NCBI GenBank assembly: GCA_000158135.1 | Contig: DS999531.1 | Span: forward strand, 1,465,754 to 1,529,753 | Direction of reading: 5' to 3' | DNA from: Rhodobacteraceae bacterium KLH11 | GTDB lineage: Bacteria; Pseudomonadota; Alphaproteobacteria; Rhodobacterales; Rhodobacteraceae | Length of the DNA stretch: 64,000 nucleotides | Part shown: positions 37,292 to 45,514 of the stretch, in pieces | How the letters are laid out: each line of letters opens with the position of its first letter | Numbering within the stretch: the first letter of the stretch is position 1 | Translations under genes and position numbers: made by a program | Notes under the pieces: generated by a model | What the model was told of the DNA's origin: nothing | The model's input: only the letters and a program-made list of their open reading frames with translations | Databases searched by the model: none

Positions 37292-37322
37292 AAGAGCCGG
37301 GCATGTCCCGGCTCTTTTTTTG
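37292..37322 (+). terminator. intrinsic terminator after rpoA
   Basis: AAGAGCCGGG and CCCGGCTCTT form a 10-bp stem with a five-base loop, followed by a run of eight T. It starts 20 bases after the rpoA stop and is one of the clearest terminators in the window. Confidence 0.93.
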
Positions 37323-37332
37323 GCCAGAATAG

Positions 37333-37354
37333 TATTTCATGAAATCATGAAATA
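37333..37354 (+). promoter_or_regulatory. 10-2-10 perfect inverted repeat upstream of arsH
   Basis: TATTTCATGA (37333-37342) and TCATGAAATA (37345-37354) are exact reverse complements separated by AA. The site lies 68 bases before the arsH ATG and directly after the rpoA terminator, where an arsH promoter must be. Size and symmetry fit a winged-helix dimer such as an ArsR-family repressor (inference). No regulator gene is adjacent. A TTGCGC follows at about 37358 as a possible -35. Confidence 0.65.
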
Positions 37355-37422
37355 GACTTGCGCTTCCCCTTGGTGTTGGGCTAACCGCTACGCTAGTTTC
37401 CCTGGATCGGACAATTGAATTG

Positions 37423-38142
37423 ATGACTGAATCTGAGAGCCTGCCAAACCTTGATGAATCCCGGTTCCGTTTGCCGGATTGTGAAGCCTTGTCATCACCA
37501 TTGCGCTCGTCCCACGCGCCGCGAATCCTGTTGCTGCACGGTTCTCTGCGGAAACGCTCCTTCTCACGGCTCGCCAACGAGGAAGCTGCACGCATCTTGC
37601 GTCGTCTGGGATGTGAAACACGGGTGTTTGACCCGTCGGGTCTGCCCCTGCCGGATGACGCAGAGGCCGACCATCCCAAGGTGCAGGAATTGCGCGATCT
37701 GGTGACATGGTCCGAGGGCATGGTCTGGTGCTCGCCCGAGCGGCACGGATCGATGACCGGGATCATGAAGGCGCAGATTGACTGGATACCGTTGACCATC
37801 GGTGCAATCCGGCCCACGCAAGGCAAGACGCTGGCGCTGATGCAGGTCAGCGGCGGGTCGCAAAGCTTCAATGCTGTCAACCAGATGCGCGTACTCGGAC
37901 GCTGGATGCGATGCCTGACGATTCCGAACCAAAGCTCGATCGCGCGGGCGTTTACCGAATTTGACGATAACGACCGGATGAAACCATCAGCCTTTTACAA
38001 CCGGGTCGTGGATGTCATGGAAGAGCTGGTCAAATTCACGCTTTTGACCCGGGATCTGAAGGATCATATGACGGATCGCTATAGTGAAAGGACAGAAAGC
38101 CCCGAACAACAATCTGCACGGGTCAACCAGCGTTCCACCTGA
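37423..38142 (+). CDS. arsH: ArsH, NADPH-dependent FMN reductase / organoarsenical oxidase
   Basis: A 239-residue flavodoxin-fold protein. It has the FMN phosphate loop [53 protein letters not shown] and [22 protein letters not shown], all diagnostic of ArsH. ArsH uses NADPH to oxidise trivalent organoarsenicals and reduces azo dyes or chromate in vitro. The ATG at 37423 is preferred over the TTG just before it. It is a lone gene between rpoA and rplQ, with no arsR, arsB or arsC nearby, and carries its own palindromic operator. Confidence 0.93.
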   Translation: MTESESLPNLDESRFRLPDCEALSSPLRSSHAPRILLLHGSLRKRSFSRLANEEAARILRRLGCETRVFDPSGLPLPDDAEADHPKVQELRDLVTWSEGMVWCSPERHGSMTGIMKAQIDWIPLTIGAIRPTQGKTLALMQVSGGSQSFNAVNQMRVLGRWMRCLTIPNQSSIARAFTEFDDNDRMKPSAFYNRVVDVMEELVKFTLLTRDLKDHMTDRYSERTESPEQQSARVNQRST

Positions 38143-38235
38143 AGAGGTGACAGTCGCGTATTTCAGGCTTGCCGAGCCGAAAAGATTCGAGTAAGGGACG
38201 GCATCCGGTCGCGGGCATCCGTGATCGACCCAGAT

Positions 38236-38251
38236 GGGGCCTTCGGGCCCT
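38236..38251 (+). terminator. possible terminator after arsH
   Basis: GGGGCC and GGCCCT form a 6-bp stem closed by a TTCG tetraloop, followed by TTTCGC. It sits 94 bases after the arsH stop and 89 bases before rplQ. The T-run is short. If the weak promoter TTGCCG (38169) and TAAGGG (38192) serves rplQ, the hairpin lies in the rplQ leader and might instead be regulatory. Confidence 0.35.
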
Positions 38252-38340
38252 TTCGCATTTCGGGCAAATCTGCCCCAAGGAGAGTCTCTGACGCGCATCG
38301 GAGGCCGGACAAAGCAAAACGTGAAAGAAGGAACTGAAAT

Positions 38341-38763
38341 ATGCGTCACGCACGTGGTTATCGCCGCCTGAACCGTACTCATGAGCACCGTAAGGCGCTG
38401 TTTGCGAACATGGCTGGCTCGCTCATCGAACATGAGCAGATCAAGACAACTCTGCCCAAGGCAAAAGAACTGCGCCCGATCATCGAAAAGCTGGTCACTC
38501 TGGGCAAGCGCGGTGACCTGCACGCCCGTCGTCAGGCCGCATCGCAGCTGAAAGAAGACAAAGACGTCGCCAAGCTGTTCGAAGTTCTGGGCCCCCGCTA
38601 TGCTGAGCGTCAGGGCGGTTATGTCCGCATCCTGAAAGCAGGCTTCCGCTATGGAGACATGGCCCCGATGGCGATCATCGAATTCGTTGATCGTGATCTG
38701 GATGCCAAAGGCGCGGCCGACAAAGCCCGCGTTGCTGCCGAAGAGGCCGCAGACGAAGAATAA
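38341..38763 (+). CDS. rplQ: 50S ribosomal protein L17
   Basis: A 140-residue protein with the L17 pattern [20 protein letters not shown], then [49 protein letters not shown], and an acidic Ala/Glu-rich tail typical of alphaproteobacteria. AAGGAACTG precedes the start. The usual rpoA-rplQ adjacency is broken by arsH, so it needs its own promoter. Confidence 0.97.
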   Translation: MRHARGYRRLNRTHEHRKALFANMAGSLIEHEQIKTTLPKAKELRPIIEKLVTLGKRGDLHARRQAASQLKEDKDVAKLFEVLGPRYAERQGGYVRILKAGFRYGDMAPMAIIEFVDRDLDAKGAADKARVAAEEAADEE

Positions 38764-38786
38764 GAACTGGCCGCTGGCCATCCACG

Positions 38787-38821
38787 AACCTCCGCGCGGG
38801 AAACCGGGCGGAGGTTTTTTT
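38787..38821 (+). terminator. intrinsic terminator after rplQ
   Basis: AACCTCCGC (38787-38795) pairs with GCGGAGGTT (38808-38816) and is followed by a run of Ts to 38821. It lies 24 bases after the rplQ stop and ends the ribosomal group. Confidence 0.9.
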
Positions 38822-38927
38822 GTTGGCGTTTTGTCCGCCGCGTCAGTCTCCGCCCTCGTTGATCATATACTCTTGCATTCATGGCGCTGGCTTCGCATAT
38901 CTTCGACCTATCCCGATAGGAGGCCGC

Positions 38928-40313
38928 ATGATCCGCTCTATTCTCTTCACATGCCTGTTGATGTTATCCGGGCAGAGTTGGGCTGAAACTCAGGTGCCCC
39001 AATCGCAGGCCGAGATCCGATTGGGGTTTGCTCCGGTCGTCAAAACAGCCTCGCCTGCGGTGGTGAATATCTACGCGAAAATCGTGCGGCAGGGGCGATC
39101 GAATTCGTTATTCTCGGACCCGTTTTTTCAGGATTTCTTTGGTCGGGGTTTTGGTGAAACCCGCCCGCGTGTGCAGAATTCGCTGGGTTCAGGGGTGATA
39201 CTTTCGGGCGACGGGTTTGTTGTGTCCAACTACCACGTTGTGGGGTCGGCCACCGAGATTCGTGTCGTAACCACCGACCGGCGCGAATATTCTGCCGAGG
39301 TTGTGCTGGGCGATAAGGAAAGCGACATTGCCATCCTGCGTTTGAAAGAGGCTGAGGGCCTGCCGTTCCTGCAACTGCGCGATTCAGATCAGGTTGAGGT
39401 CGGAGAACTGGCGCTGGCCATTGGCAACCCGTTTGGGGTTGGGCAGACGGTGTCATCCGGCATCATCTCGGGGCTGGCGCGGACGGGGACCGCAACCGGC
39501 AATGCGCGGGGCTATTTCATCCAGACCGATGCGGCGATCAATCCGGGCAATTCGGGCGGCGCGCTGATTGACGTGAATGGTGATCTGATCGGGATCAACA
39601 CCTCGATCCTGACGCGTTCGGGCGGGTCCAACGGCATCGGTTTTGCGATCCCGGCAAATCTGGTGGCTGAATTCCTGCGCCAGGCGCGGGCGGGGAATGA
39701 CAGATTTATCAGCCCCTGGGCCGGGATGTCGGGCCAACACATGAGCGCGGATATTGCCGAGTCTCTCGGCATGGCTATTCCTTTGGGCGTTGTGGTCTCG
39801 AACCTGCACGCGCTGAGCCCGCTGGCCGATGCGGGGCTCAGGATCGGCGATGTGGTCACGCATGTCGACGGTGATGAGGTGAACTCTCCGGCGGAGATGA
39901 AATTCCGCATGTCGGTCGCCGGGGTGGGCGGAAAATCTGTCCTGACTCGTCTGCGGGGCGAGGATCGCGCGGATATCGAAGTTGCATTGATCAGCCCGCC
40001 GGACACCCCCGCAGCCAATGAAACCAAGCTGGATGAGGATACCGCGTTGCCCGGGTTGGTCGTGTCCGGCATCAACCCGGCAGTGATCGTCCGGCTTGGC
40101 TTGCCGTTGTCTCAGACCGGGGTGGTTGTTGTTGATCCGGGCAACTATGGCGGTCGCGGGGGATTGCGTGCCGGCGACGTGTTGGCAAAGATTAACGGCA
40201 CCAGTACCGGCACGCCGGGTGACGTTGTACAGGCCCTTACTGATCCGGGGCGCCGGATTCAGATCGAAATTGAACGGGGCGGGCGCACGGTATCCCTGCG
40301 ATTTCGGCTGTAA
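38928..40313 (+). CDS. Deg/HtrA-type periplasmic serine protease
   Basis: A 461-residue protein with a signal peptide (to about residue 19, SWAE) and a trypsin-like domain with catalytic H103 (VVSNYHVVGSA), D133 (KESDIAILRLK) and S209 (NPGNSGGALID). Two PDZ domains follow (about 255-345 and 370-461). It is shorter than DegP and close to DegQ size. It degrades or chaperones misfolded envelope proteins. The start at 38928 has GATAGGAGG upstream; earlier in-frame codons give a non-signal leader. It is followed three bases later by rarA. Confidence 0.92.
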   Translation: MIRSILFTCLLMLSGQSWAETQVPQSQAEIRLGFAPVVKTASPAVVNIYAKIVRQGRSNSLFSDPFFQDFFGRGFGETRPRVQNSLGSGVILSGDGFVVSNYHVVGSATEIRVVTTDRREYSAEVVLGDKESDIAILRLKEAEGLPFLQLRDSDQVEVGELALAIGNPFGVGQTVSSGIISGLARTGTATGNARGYFIQTDAAINPGNSGGALIDVNGDLIGINTSILTRSGGSNGIGFAIPANLVAEFLRQARAGNDRFISPWAGMSGQHMSADIAESLGMAIPLGVVVSNLHALSPLADAGLRIGDVVTHVDGDEVNSPAEMKFRMSVAGVGGKSVLTRLRGEDRADIEVALISPPDTPAANETKLDEDTALPGLVVSGINPAVIVRLGLPLSQTGVVVVDPGNYGGRGGLRAGDVLAKINGTSTGTPGDVVQALTDPGRRIQIEIERGGRTVSLRFRL

Positions 40314-40316
40314 CCT

Positions 40317-41630
40317 GTGAGCGATCTGTTTGATACCGACCCGGCCGAGCCTGCAGCAGCGCCGCACCGGCCTCTGGCTGACCGGCTCCGCCCGCAATCA
40401 CTGGGCGATGTGATCGGGCAACAGCAGGTCCTGGGGCCCGATGCGCCGCTTGGTGTGATGCTGGCCTCGGGCAGCCTGTCCAGCCTGATTTTCTGGGGGC
40501 CGCCGGGCGTCGGCAAGACGACCATCGCCCGGTTGCTGGCGCAGGAAACCGATCTGCATTTTGTGCAGATCAGTGCGATCTTCACCGGTGTCCCGGATCT
40601 GAAGAAAGTGTTCGAGGCCGCAAAAATCCGCCGTCAGAACGGGCAGGGAACGTTGCTGTTTGTGGACGAAATCCACCGTTTCAACAAGGCGCAGCAGGAT
40701 GGGTTCCTGCCGCATATGGAGGATGGCACGATCCTGCTGGTGGGCGCGACCACCGAAAACCCGTCATTCGAGTTGAACGCTGCGGTTCTCAGCCGGTCGC
40801 AGGTTCTGGTGTTGGAACGTCTCGGCCTTGCCGATCTGGAACGGCTGACCCAACGGGCCGAGAAAGAGTTGGACCGGGCGCTGCCTTTAACCGCACAGGC
40901 TCGTGACGCGTTGCAAGAGATGGCCGATGGCGACGGGCGCGCGCTTTTGAATCTGATCGAGCAGGTCGCCGCATGGACGGTTGATGCCCCGCTGGACCCC
41001 GACGCCCTGTCGACGCGGCTGATGCGGCGGGCGGCAAAGTATGACAAATCTGGGGATGAACATTACAATCTGATTTCGGCCCTGCATAAATCCGTCCGTG
41101 GTTCAGACCCGGATGCAGCACTATACTGGTTCGCCCGGATGCTGACAGGGGGTGAAGACCCGCGCTATCTGGCGCGCCGGATTACGCGGATGGCGGTCGA
41201 AGATATCGGTCTGGCCGATCCGCAGGCGCAGCCGATCTGTTTGCACAGCTGGGAAACCTATGAGCGGCTGGGCTCGCCCGAGGGCGAGTTGGCGCTGGCA
41301 CAAGCGGTGGTCTATCTGGCGCTTGCGCCCAAATCGAACGGGGCTTATGTGGGTTACAAGGCGGCGATGCGATTGGCCAAGCAATCAGGCAGTGAGCCCC
41401 CGCCGAAACATATTCTGAATGCGCCTACCTCGTTAATGAAGGATCAGGGCTTTGGTGCTGGCTACGCCTATGACCACGACGCCGAGGATGGGTTTTCGGG
41501 TCAGAACTACTTTCCGGATGGTATGGAACGACCCGCGCTCTATCAGCCGGTCGAGCGTGGCTTTGAGCGTGAACTGAAGAAACGGCTGGAGTATTTTGCC
41601 AAATTGCGGGCGCAGCGAAACCCGAATTAG
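40317..41630 (+). CDS. rarA: replication-associated recombination protein A (AAA+ ATPase)
   Basis: A 437-residue AAA+ protein starting at a GTG three bases after the protease stop. It has GDVIGQQQVLG, Walker A GPPGVGKTTIAR, Walker B LLFVDEIHRFNKAQQD, and the C-terminal tetramerisation region with YLARRITRMAVEDIGLADP. RarA (MgsA) acts at stalled replication forks and binds the SSB tail. The N-terminal QSLFD-like DLFDT segment is present. Co-transcription with the deg gene is likely. Confidence 0.95.
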   Translation: MSDLFDTDPAEPAAAPHRPLADRLRPQSLGDVIGQQQVLGPDAPLGVMLASGSLSSLIFWGPPGVGKTTIARLLAQETDLHFVQISAIFTGVPDLKKVFEAAKIRRQNGQGTLLFVDEIHRFNKAQQDGFLPHMEDGTILLVGATTENPSFELNAAVLSRSQVLVLERLGLADLERLTQRAEKELDRALPLTAQARDALQEMADGDGRALLNLIEQVAAWTVDAPLDPDALSTRLMRRAAKYDKSGDEHYNLISALHKSVRGSDPDAALYWFARMLTGGEDPRYLARRITRMAVEDIGLADPQAQPICLHSWETYERLGSPEGELALAQAVVYLALAPKSNGAYVGYKAAMRLAKQSGSEPPPKHILNAPTSLMKDQGFGAGYAYDHDAEDGFSGQNYFPDGMERPALYQPVERGFERELKKRLEYFAKLRAQRNPN

Positions 41631-41739
41631 GGGTTGCTTGACTCTGTCCGCGATGCGGGCGACAGACGCGCATGATTTCTAAGGTACTGAGACAGGCGCA
41701 AACCGGGCGGGTCAGCCGTGCGGGGCAAGGGGCGATGGC

Positions 41740-42783
41740 ATGAGCGGCGTACAGATGATCACCGTGGCAGAGGGTGATGGCGACCAGCGGCTGGATCGCT
41801 GGCTGCGACGTTTGTTCCCGCATGTCAGCCAGGGCCGGATCGAGAAGATGTGCCGCAAGGGCGAACTGCGCGTTGATGGCGGGCGGGTCAAGGCCTCGAC
41901 CCGGCTTGAGGTCGGGCAGGTTGTGCGCGTGCCGCCTTTACCGGATGCGGATCACAAACCCGCCGTGGTCAGGCATCGCGTCTCAGATGCAGACGCAAAG
42001 ATGATCCAGTCTTGTGTGATCTATAAAGACGATCAGGTGCTGGCGCTGAACAAACCGCATGGGCTGCCGGTTCAGGGCGGCAGCGGCCAGACCCGCCATG
42101 TTGACAGCCTGTCTGAAGCCTTGCGTTTTGGTTATGATGAGAACCCGCGCCTTGTGCACCGGCTTGATAAAGACACGTCCGGAGTTCTGCTGATGGCCCG
42201 CACGCGCGACGCGGCCAAGGCGCTGACTGCTGCATTCCGGCATCGCAATACCCGCAAGATTTATTGGGCGCTGGTGGCCGGTGTGCCCACACCTTATCTG
42301 GGTGAGATCAAGACCGGTCTGGTCAAGGCGTCGGGGCATGGCAAGCAGGGTGAAGGCGAGAAGATGATCGCTCTGCATCCAAGCGAGGTGAATGACACGC
42401 CGGGTGCCAAACGGGCGCATACGCTTTATGCCACGCTCTACCGCGTGGCGGGCCGCGCGGCCTGGGTGGCGATGGAGCCGGTTACAGGGCGCACCCATCA
42501 ATTGCGCGCGCATATGGCCGCAATCGGTCATCCGATCATCGGAGATGGCAAATATGGCGGCTCGGGGCAGGAAAACCTCGGCGATGGATGGGGTGCGCAG
42601 TTGGGCGGGATCATCAGCAAGAAACTGCATCTGCACGCCCGCAGCCTGTCTTTTGAGCACCCGATCACCCGCAAGCCTGTCTCGCTTGCAGCGCCTCTGC
42701 CGGATCATATGAAGCACAGCTGGGATACGCTGGGCTGGACCGAGGATCTGGCTGCCGACGACCCGTTCGAGGATCTGCGATGA
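41740..42783 (+). CDS. rluC: RluA-family 23S rRNA pseudouridine synthase (RluC type)
   Basis: A 347-residue protein with an N-terminal S4 RNA-binding domain (QRLDRWLRRLFPHVSQGRIEKMCRKG) and a catalytic domain with the invariant Asp in HRLDKDTSG. LHPSEV, GRTHQLRAHMA and GDGKYGG follow. The family isomerises uridines in 23S rRNA; the exact positions (RluC or RluD type) are inferred. It starts 109 bases after rarA and overlaps the HAD gene by four bases. Confidence 0.9.
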   Translation: MSGVQMITVAEGDGDQRLDRWLRRLFPHVSQGRIEKMCRKGELRVDGGRVKASTRLEVGQVVRVPPLPDADHKPAVVRHRVSDADAKMIQSCVIYKDDQVLALNKPHGLPVQGGSGQTRHVDSLSEALRFGYDENPRLVHRLDKDTSGVLLMARTRDAAKALTAAFRHRNTRKIYWALVAGVPTPYLGEIKTGLVKASGHGKQGEGEKMIALHPSEVNDTPGAKRAHTLYATLYRVAGRAAWVAMEPVTGRTHQLRAHMAAIGHPIIGDGKYGGSGQENLGDGWGAQLGGIISKKLHLHARSLSFEHPITRKPVSLAAPLPDHMKHSWDTLGWTEDLAADDPFEDLR

Positions 42784-43451
42784 GCGCCCCCTTGCGGTTG
42801 GTTCTGTTCGATGTGGATGGCACTCTGGTCGACAGTCAGGGGGCCATTGTGTCGGCGATGACGGCCAGTTTTCAGGCGCTTTCTCTGCCGGTACCGGACC
42901 GGGCGGCCATTCTGTCCATTGTCGGGCTGTCGCTGCCGCAAGCCTTGAAACGCCTCGCACCCGATCAGGCAGAGAGCGTTCAGGCGCGTCTGGTCGACGG
43001 CTACAAACAGGCATATCACGCACAGCGTCTGGAACAGGGCGCGGCCAGTTCGCCCCTTTATCCCGGCGCGCGGGATGTGATTGAGGCGCTTCATGCGAAG
43101 CCCGAGGTGTTGTTGGGGGTGGCGACCGGAAAATCGCAGCGCGGGTTGGATGTATTGCTTGAGGCGCATGGGCTGGAGCAGTATTTTCTGACCCGGCAGG
43201 TGGCGGATCATCACCCCTCGAAACCGCACCCTTCGATGATCGAGGCGGCGTTGTCCGAGACAGGCGTGGAAGCAAGCCAAACTGTCATGATTGGTGATAC
43301 CAGCTTTGACATGGAGATGGCCGCGGCAGCCCAGGTGGCCGGGATCGGGGTGAGTTGGGGGTATCACGACCGCTCTGCCCTGCGTGGCGCGCGGCACGTG
43401 ATCGACAGTTTTGAACAATTGCCAGAGACTCTGGCCGATATCTGGAATTGA
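42780..43451 (+). CDS. HAD-superfamily phosphatase (phosphoglycolate phosphatase-like)
   Basis: A 223-residue hydrolase with HAD motif I FDVDGTLVDSQ (nucleophile and acid Asp), motif II GVATGKS, motif III Lys in SKPHPSM, and motif IV IGDTSFDMEMA. The alpha-helical cap between motifs I and II is of the Gph or pyrophosphatase type. The substrate is undetermined. Overlaps on the upstream side (ATGA) and six bases to the next gene make it part of an rluC-HAD-ATP12 unit. Confidence 0.88.
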   Translation: MSAPLRLVLFDVDGTLVDSQGAIVSAMTASFQALSLPVPDRAAILSIVGLSLPQALKRLAPDQAESVQARLVDGYKQAYHAQRLEQGAASSPLYPGARDVIEALHAKPEVLLGVATGKSQRGLDVLLEAHGLEQYFLTRQVADHHPSKPHPSMIEAALSETGVEASQTVMIGDTSFDMEMAAAAQVAGIGVSWGYHDRSALRGARHVIDSFEQLPETLADIWN

Positions 43452-43456
43452 AGGCG

Positions 43457-44164
43457 ATGAGTGACTGGAAACCCAAACGCTTCTGGACATCAAGCGCTGT
43501 GGTCGAAACCGACGGCGGGCATACGGTCGAACTGGATGGTCGACGGGTCAAAACACCGGCCAAGGCTGCGCTGGTCTTGCCCACACGCGCGATGGCCGAA
43601 GCTGTGGCTGCGGAATGGGAGGCGCAGGAGAAGGAAGTTGATCCGACCACAATGCCCTTCACCCGCTCGGCCAACGCGGCAATTGATAAGGTGCGGCACC
43701 AACACCGCGAAGTCGCCAATATGCTGGCAGATTATGGTGACTCCGATTTGCTGTGTTACCGGGCGACGCATCCGGAAGCCCTGCAGGCCCGGCAGGCCGA
43801 GGCCTGGGATCCGGCGCTGGATTGGGCTGATGAGGTCTTGGGTGCCCGGCTGATCCCGCTTGCCGGGGTGGTACATCAACCTCAGAATACCGAGGCGCTT
43901 AGGGTGCTGCGCCGTCAGGTCCAAGCCCTGACCGCGTTCCAACTGGCTGCCTTTCATGATCTGGTCAGCCTGTCCGGGTCACTGATTCTTGGCTTTGCCG
44001 CCGCCAAAGGGTGGCGCAATCCGGACGAGATATGGCGCATTTCGCGGCTGGATGAACTCTGGCAGATCGAGCAGTGGGGCGACGATGATGAAGCGCTGAT
44101 CGTGGCTGAGGCGAAAGAGAGTGCCTTTTTACACGCCAAGCGCTTCTATGATATCTCTTCTTGA
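43457..44164 (+). CDS. ATP12-family F1-ATPase assembly chaperone
   Basis: A 235-residue protein matching the ATP12 family shared by mitochondria and alphaproteobacteria. KRFWTSSAVVETDGGHTVELDGRRVKTPAKA lies at the N-terminus, then WEAQEKEVDPTTMPFTRSANAAID and the C-terminal segment SLILGFAAAKGW. It assists assembly of the ATP synthase alpha subunit. The ATG at 43457 is preferred over a TTG nine bases earlier that overlaps the HAD stop. Confidence 0.9.
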   Translation: MSDWKPKRFWTSSAVVETDGGHTVELDGRRVKTPAKAALVLPTRAMAEAVAAEWEAQEKEVDPTTMPFTRSANAAIDKVRHQHREVANMLADYGDSDLLCYRATHPEALQARQAEAWDPALDWADEVLGARLIPLAGVVHQPQNTEALRVLRRQVQALTAFQLAAFHDLVSLSGSLILGFAAAKGWRNPDEIWRISRLDELWQIEQWGDDDEALIVAEAKESAFLHAKRFYDISS

Positions 44165-44370
44165 GACTAAATGGCTTCGAATCGTGATCTTTGTCCAGGC
44201 TTTGCCAAAAATCACCCATCGTTTTCCCTGATCCGACCCTTGACGTTTGTTTATGAATACGCCCAAACTCGGGCCACTAAAGGGGAGACACCTTTTGGGT
44301 AACCTTTCCGGTGTGCATGCACCGGATAGAACCGTTCCATTCAGGGATGGAAAATCAGGAAGAGGTAAAA
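44165..44370 (+). other. leader region of the bzt transporter operon
   Basis: The 206-base gap contains TTGACG (about 44239) as a possible -35 without a good -10 at 17 bases. A small hairpin follows, CCGGTG/CACCGG (44308-44325) with loop TGCATG. The bztA ribosome site is AGGAAGAGG just before 44371. No riboswitch is recognised. Nitrogen control is plausible for this transporter but no binding site could be read. Confidence 0.4.
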
Positions 44371-45387
44371 ATGAAAAAATCCGTAATCTTGGGCGTGGCA
44401 ACAATTGCCGGTCTGGCTGCTGGCGCTGCCGCGGCAGGCACGGTTGATGACGTTAAGGCCCGCGGCAAGCTGAACTGCGGTGTCAGCACCGGTCTGGTCG
44501 GCTTTGCTGCGCCTGACGCAAATGGCGTATGGCAGGGTTTCGACGTCGCGCTTTGCCGTGCTGTTGCTGCGGCCGTTCTGGGTGATGCGAACGCTGTCGA
44601 ATTTGTGCCGACCACCACCAAGACCCGTTTCACCGCGCTGGCATCCGGCGAGATCGACATGCTGTCCCGGAACACCACCTGGACCTATAGCCGTGACGCT
44701 GACCTCAAGTTCGAATTCACCGGCGTCAACTACTATGACGGTCAGGGCTTCATGGTTCCCAAAGCATTGGGAGTTGGATCGGCCAAAGAATTGGACGGTG
44801 CCCGTGTCTGCATCCAGACCGGTACCACGACCGAGCTGAATCTGGCGGATTTTTTCCGCTCGAACAACATCAGCTATGAGCCGGTTCCGATCGAAACCAA
44901 CGCCGAAGCACAGCAGCAGTACCTTGCAGGTGCGTGCGATGTTTACACCACTGACGCATCGGCGCTGGCGTCGACACGTGCCACGTTTGAAAACCCTGAC
45001 GAGCACATCCTGCTGCCCGAAATCATCTCGAAAGAGCCGCTGGGCCCGCTGGTCCGTCACGGTGAAAACGAGTGGGGCGATGTGGTTCGCTGGACTCTGA
45101 ACGCACTGATCACCGCAGAAGAGCTGGGCGTGACATCGGCAAATATCGACGAAATGTCAGCCGGTTCGAACAACCCCGAAGTTGATCGTCTGCTGGGCAC
45201 CGAAGGTAACCTGGGCGAAATGATGGGTCTTGATGCCGACTGGGCCGCACGCGCGATCAAGGCCGGTGGCAACTATGGTGAGCTGTTTGCCAAGAACATC
45301 GGTGAGGAAACACCGATTGGTCTGGCACGCGGTTTGAACGCACAGTGGACCGAAGGCGGCCTGCTGTACTCGCCGCCGTTCCGCTAA
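44371..45387 (+). CDS. bztA: amino-acid ABC transporter substrate-binding protein, BztA/AapJ type
   Basis: A 338-residue periplasmic binding protein. The signal peptide is MKKSVILGVATIAGLAAGAAAAG, followed by GTVDDVKARGKLNCGVSTGLVGFA, the polar amino-acid binding-protein entry motif, and later SRNTTWTYSRDADLKFEF. In Rhodobacter capsulatus BztABCD imports glutamate, glutamine, aspartate and asparagine. The start at 44371 has AGGAAGAGG upstream. It is separated from the permease genes by a hairpin terminator, so it is likely made in excess. Confidence 0.93.
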   Translation: MKKSVILGVATIAGLAAGAAAAGTVDDVKARGKLNCGVSTGLVGFAAPDANGVWQGFDVALCRAVAAAVLGDANAVEFVPTTTKTRFTALASGEIDMLSRNTTWTYSRDADLKFEFTGVNYYDGQGFMVPKALGVGSAKELDGARVCIQTGTTTELNLADFFRSNNISYEPVPIETNAEAQQQYLAGACDVYTTDASALASTRATFENPDEHILLPEIISKEPLGPLVRHGENEWGDVVRWTLNALITAEELGVTSANIDEMSAGSNNPEVDRLLGTEGNLGEMMGLDADWAARAIKAGGNYGELFAKNIGEETPIGLARGLNAQWTEGGLLYSPPFR

Positions 45388-45399
45388 AGCGTAATCGGA

Positions 45400-45430
45400 A
45401 AAGGGCGTGAGGCAACTCACGCCCTTTTTT
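45400..45430 (+). terminator. intra-operon terminator/attenuator between bztA and bztB
   Basis: AAGGGCGTGA (45401-45410) pairs with TCACGCCCTT (45417-45426) around a GGCAAC loop and runs into TTTTTT. It lies 13 bases after the bztA stop. Partial read-through would give more binding protein than permease, as is common for such operons. Confidence 0.88.
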
Positions 45431-45514
45431 GTAATAAAAACTGCTGCGGGCAGATACAGAGCGGGGAGAACCTCGCCGGGAAAAGTAGCCTGCAAGCCAC
45501 GGGGATCCCAAAAT

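Noticed and set aside
36189..37880. 563-codon minus-strand frame covering rpoA and the arsH start
   Set aside because: It is an antisense shadow of rpoA, crosses a strong terminator and the arsH operator, and has no recognisable protein features.
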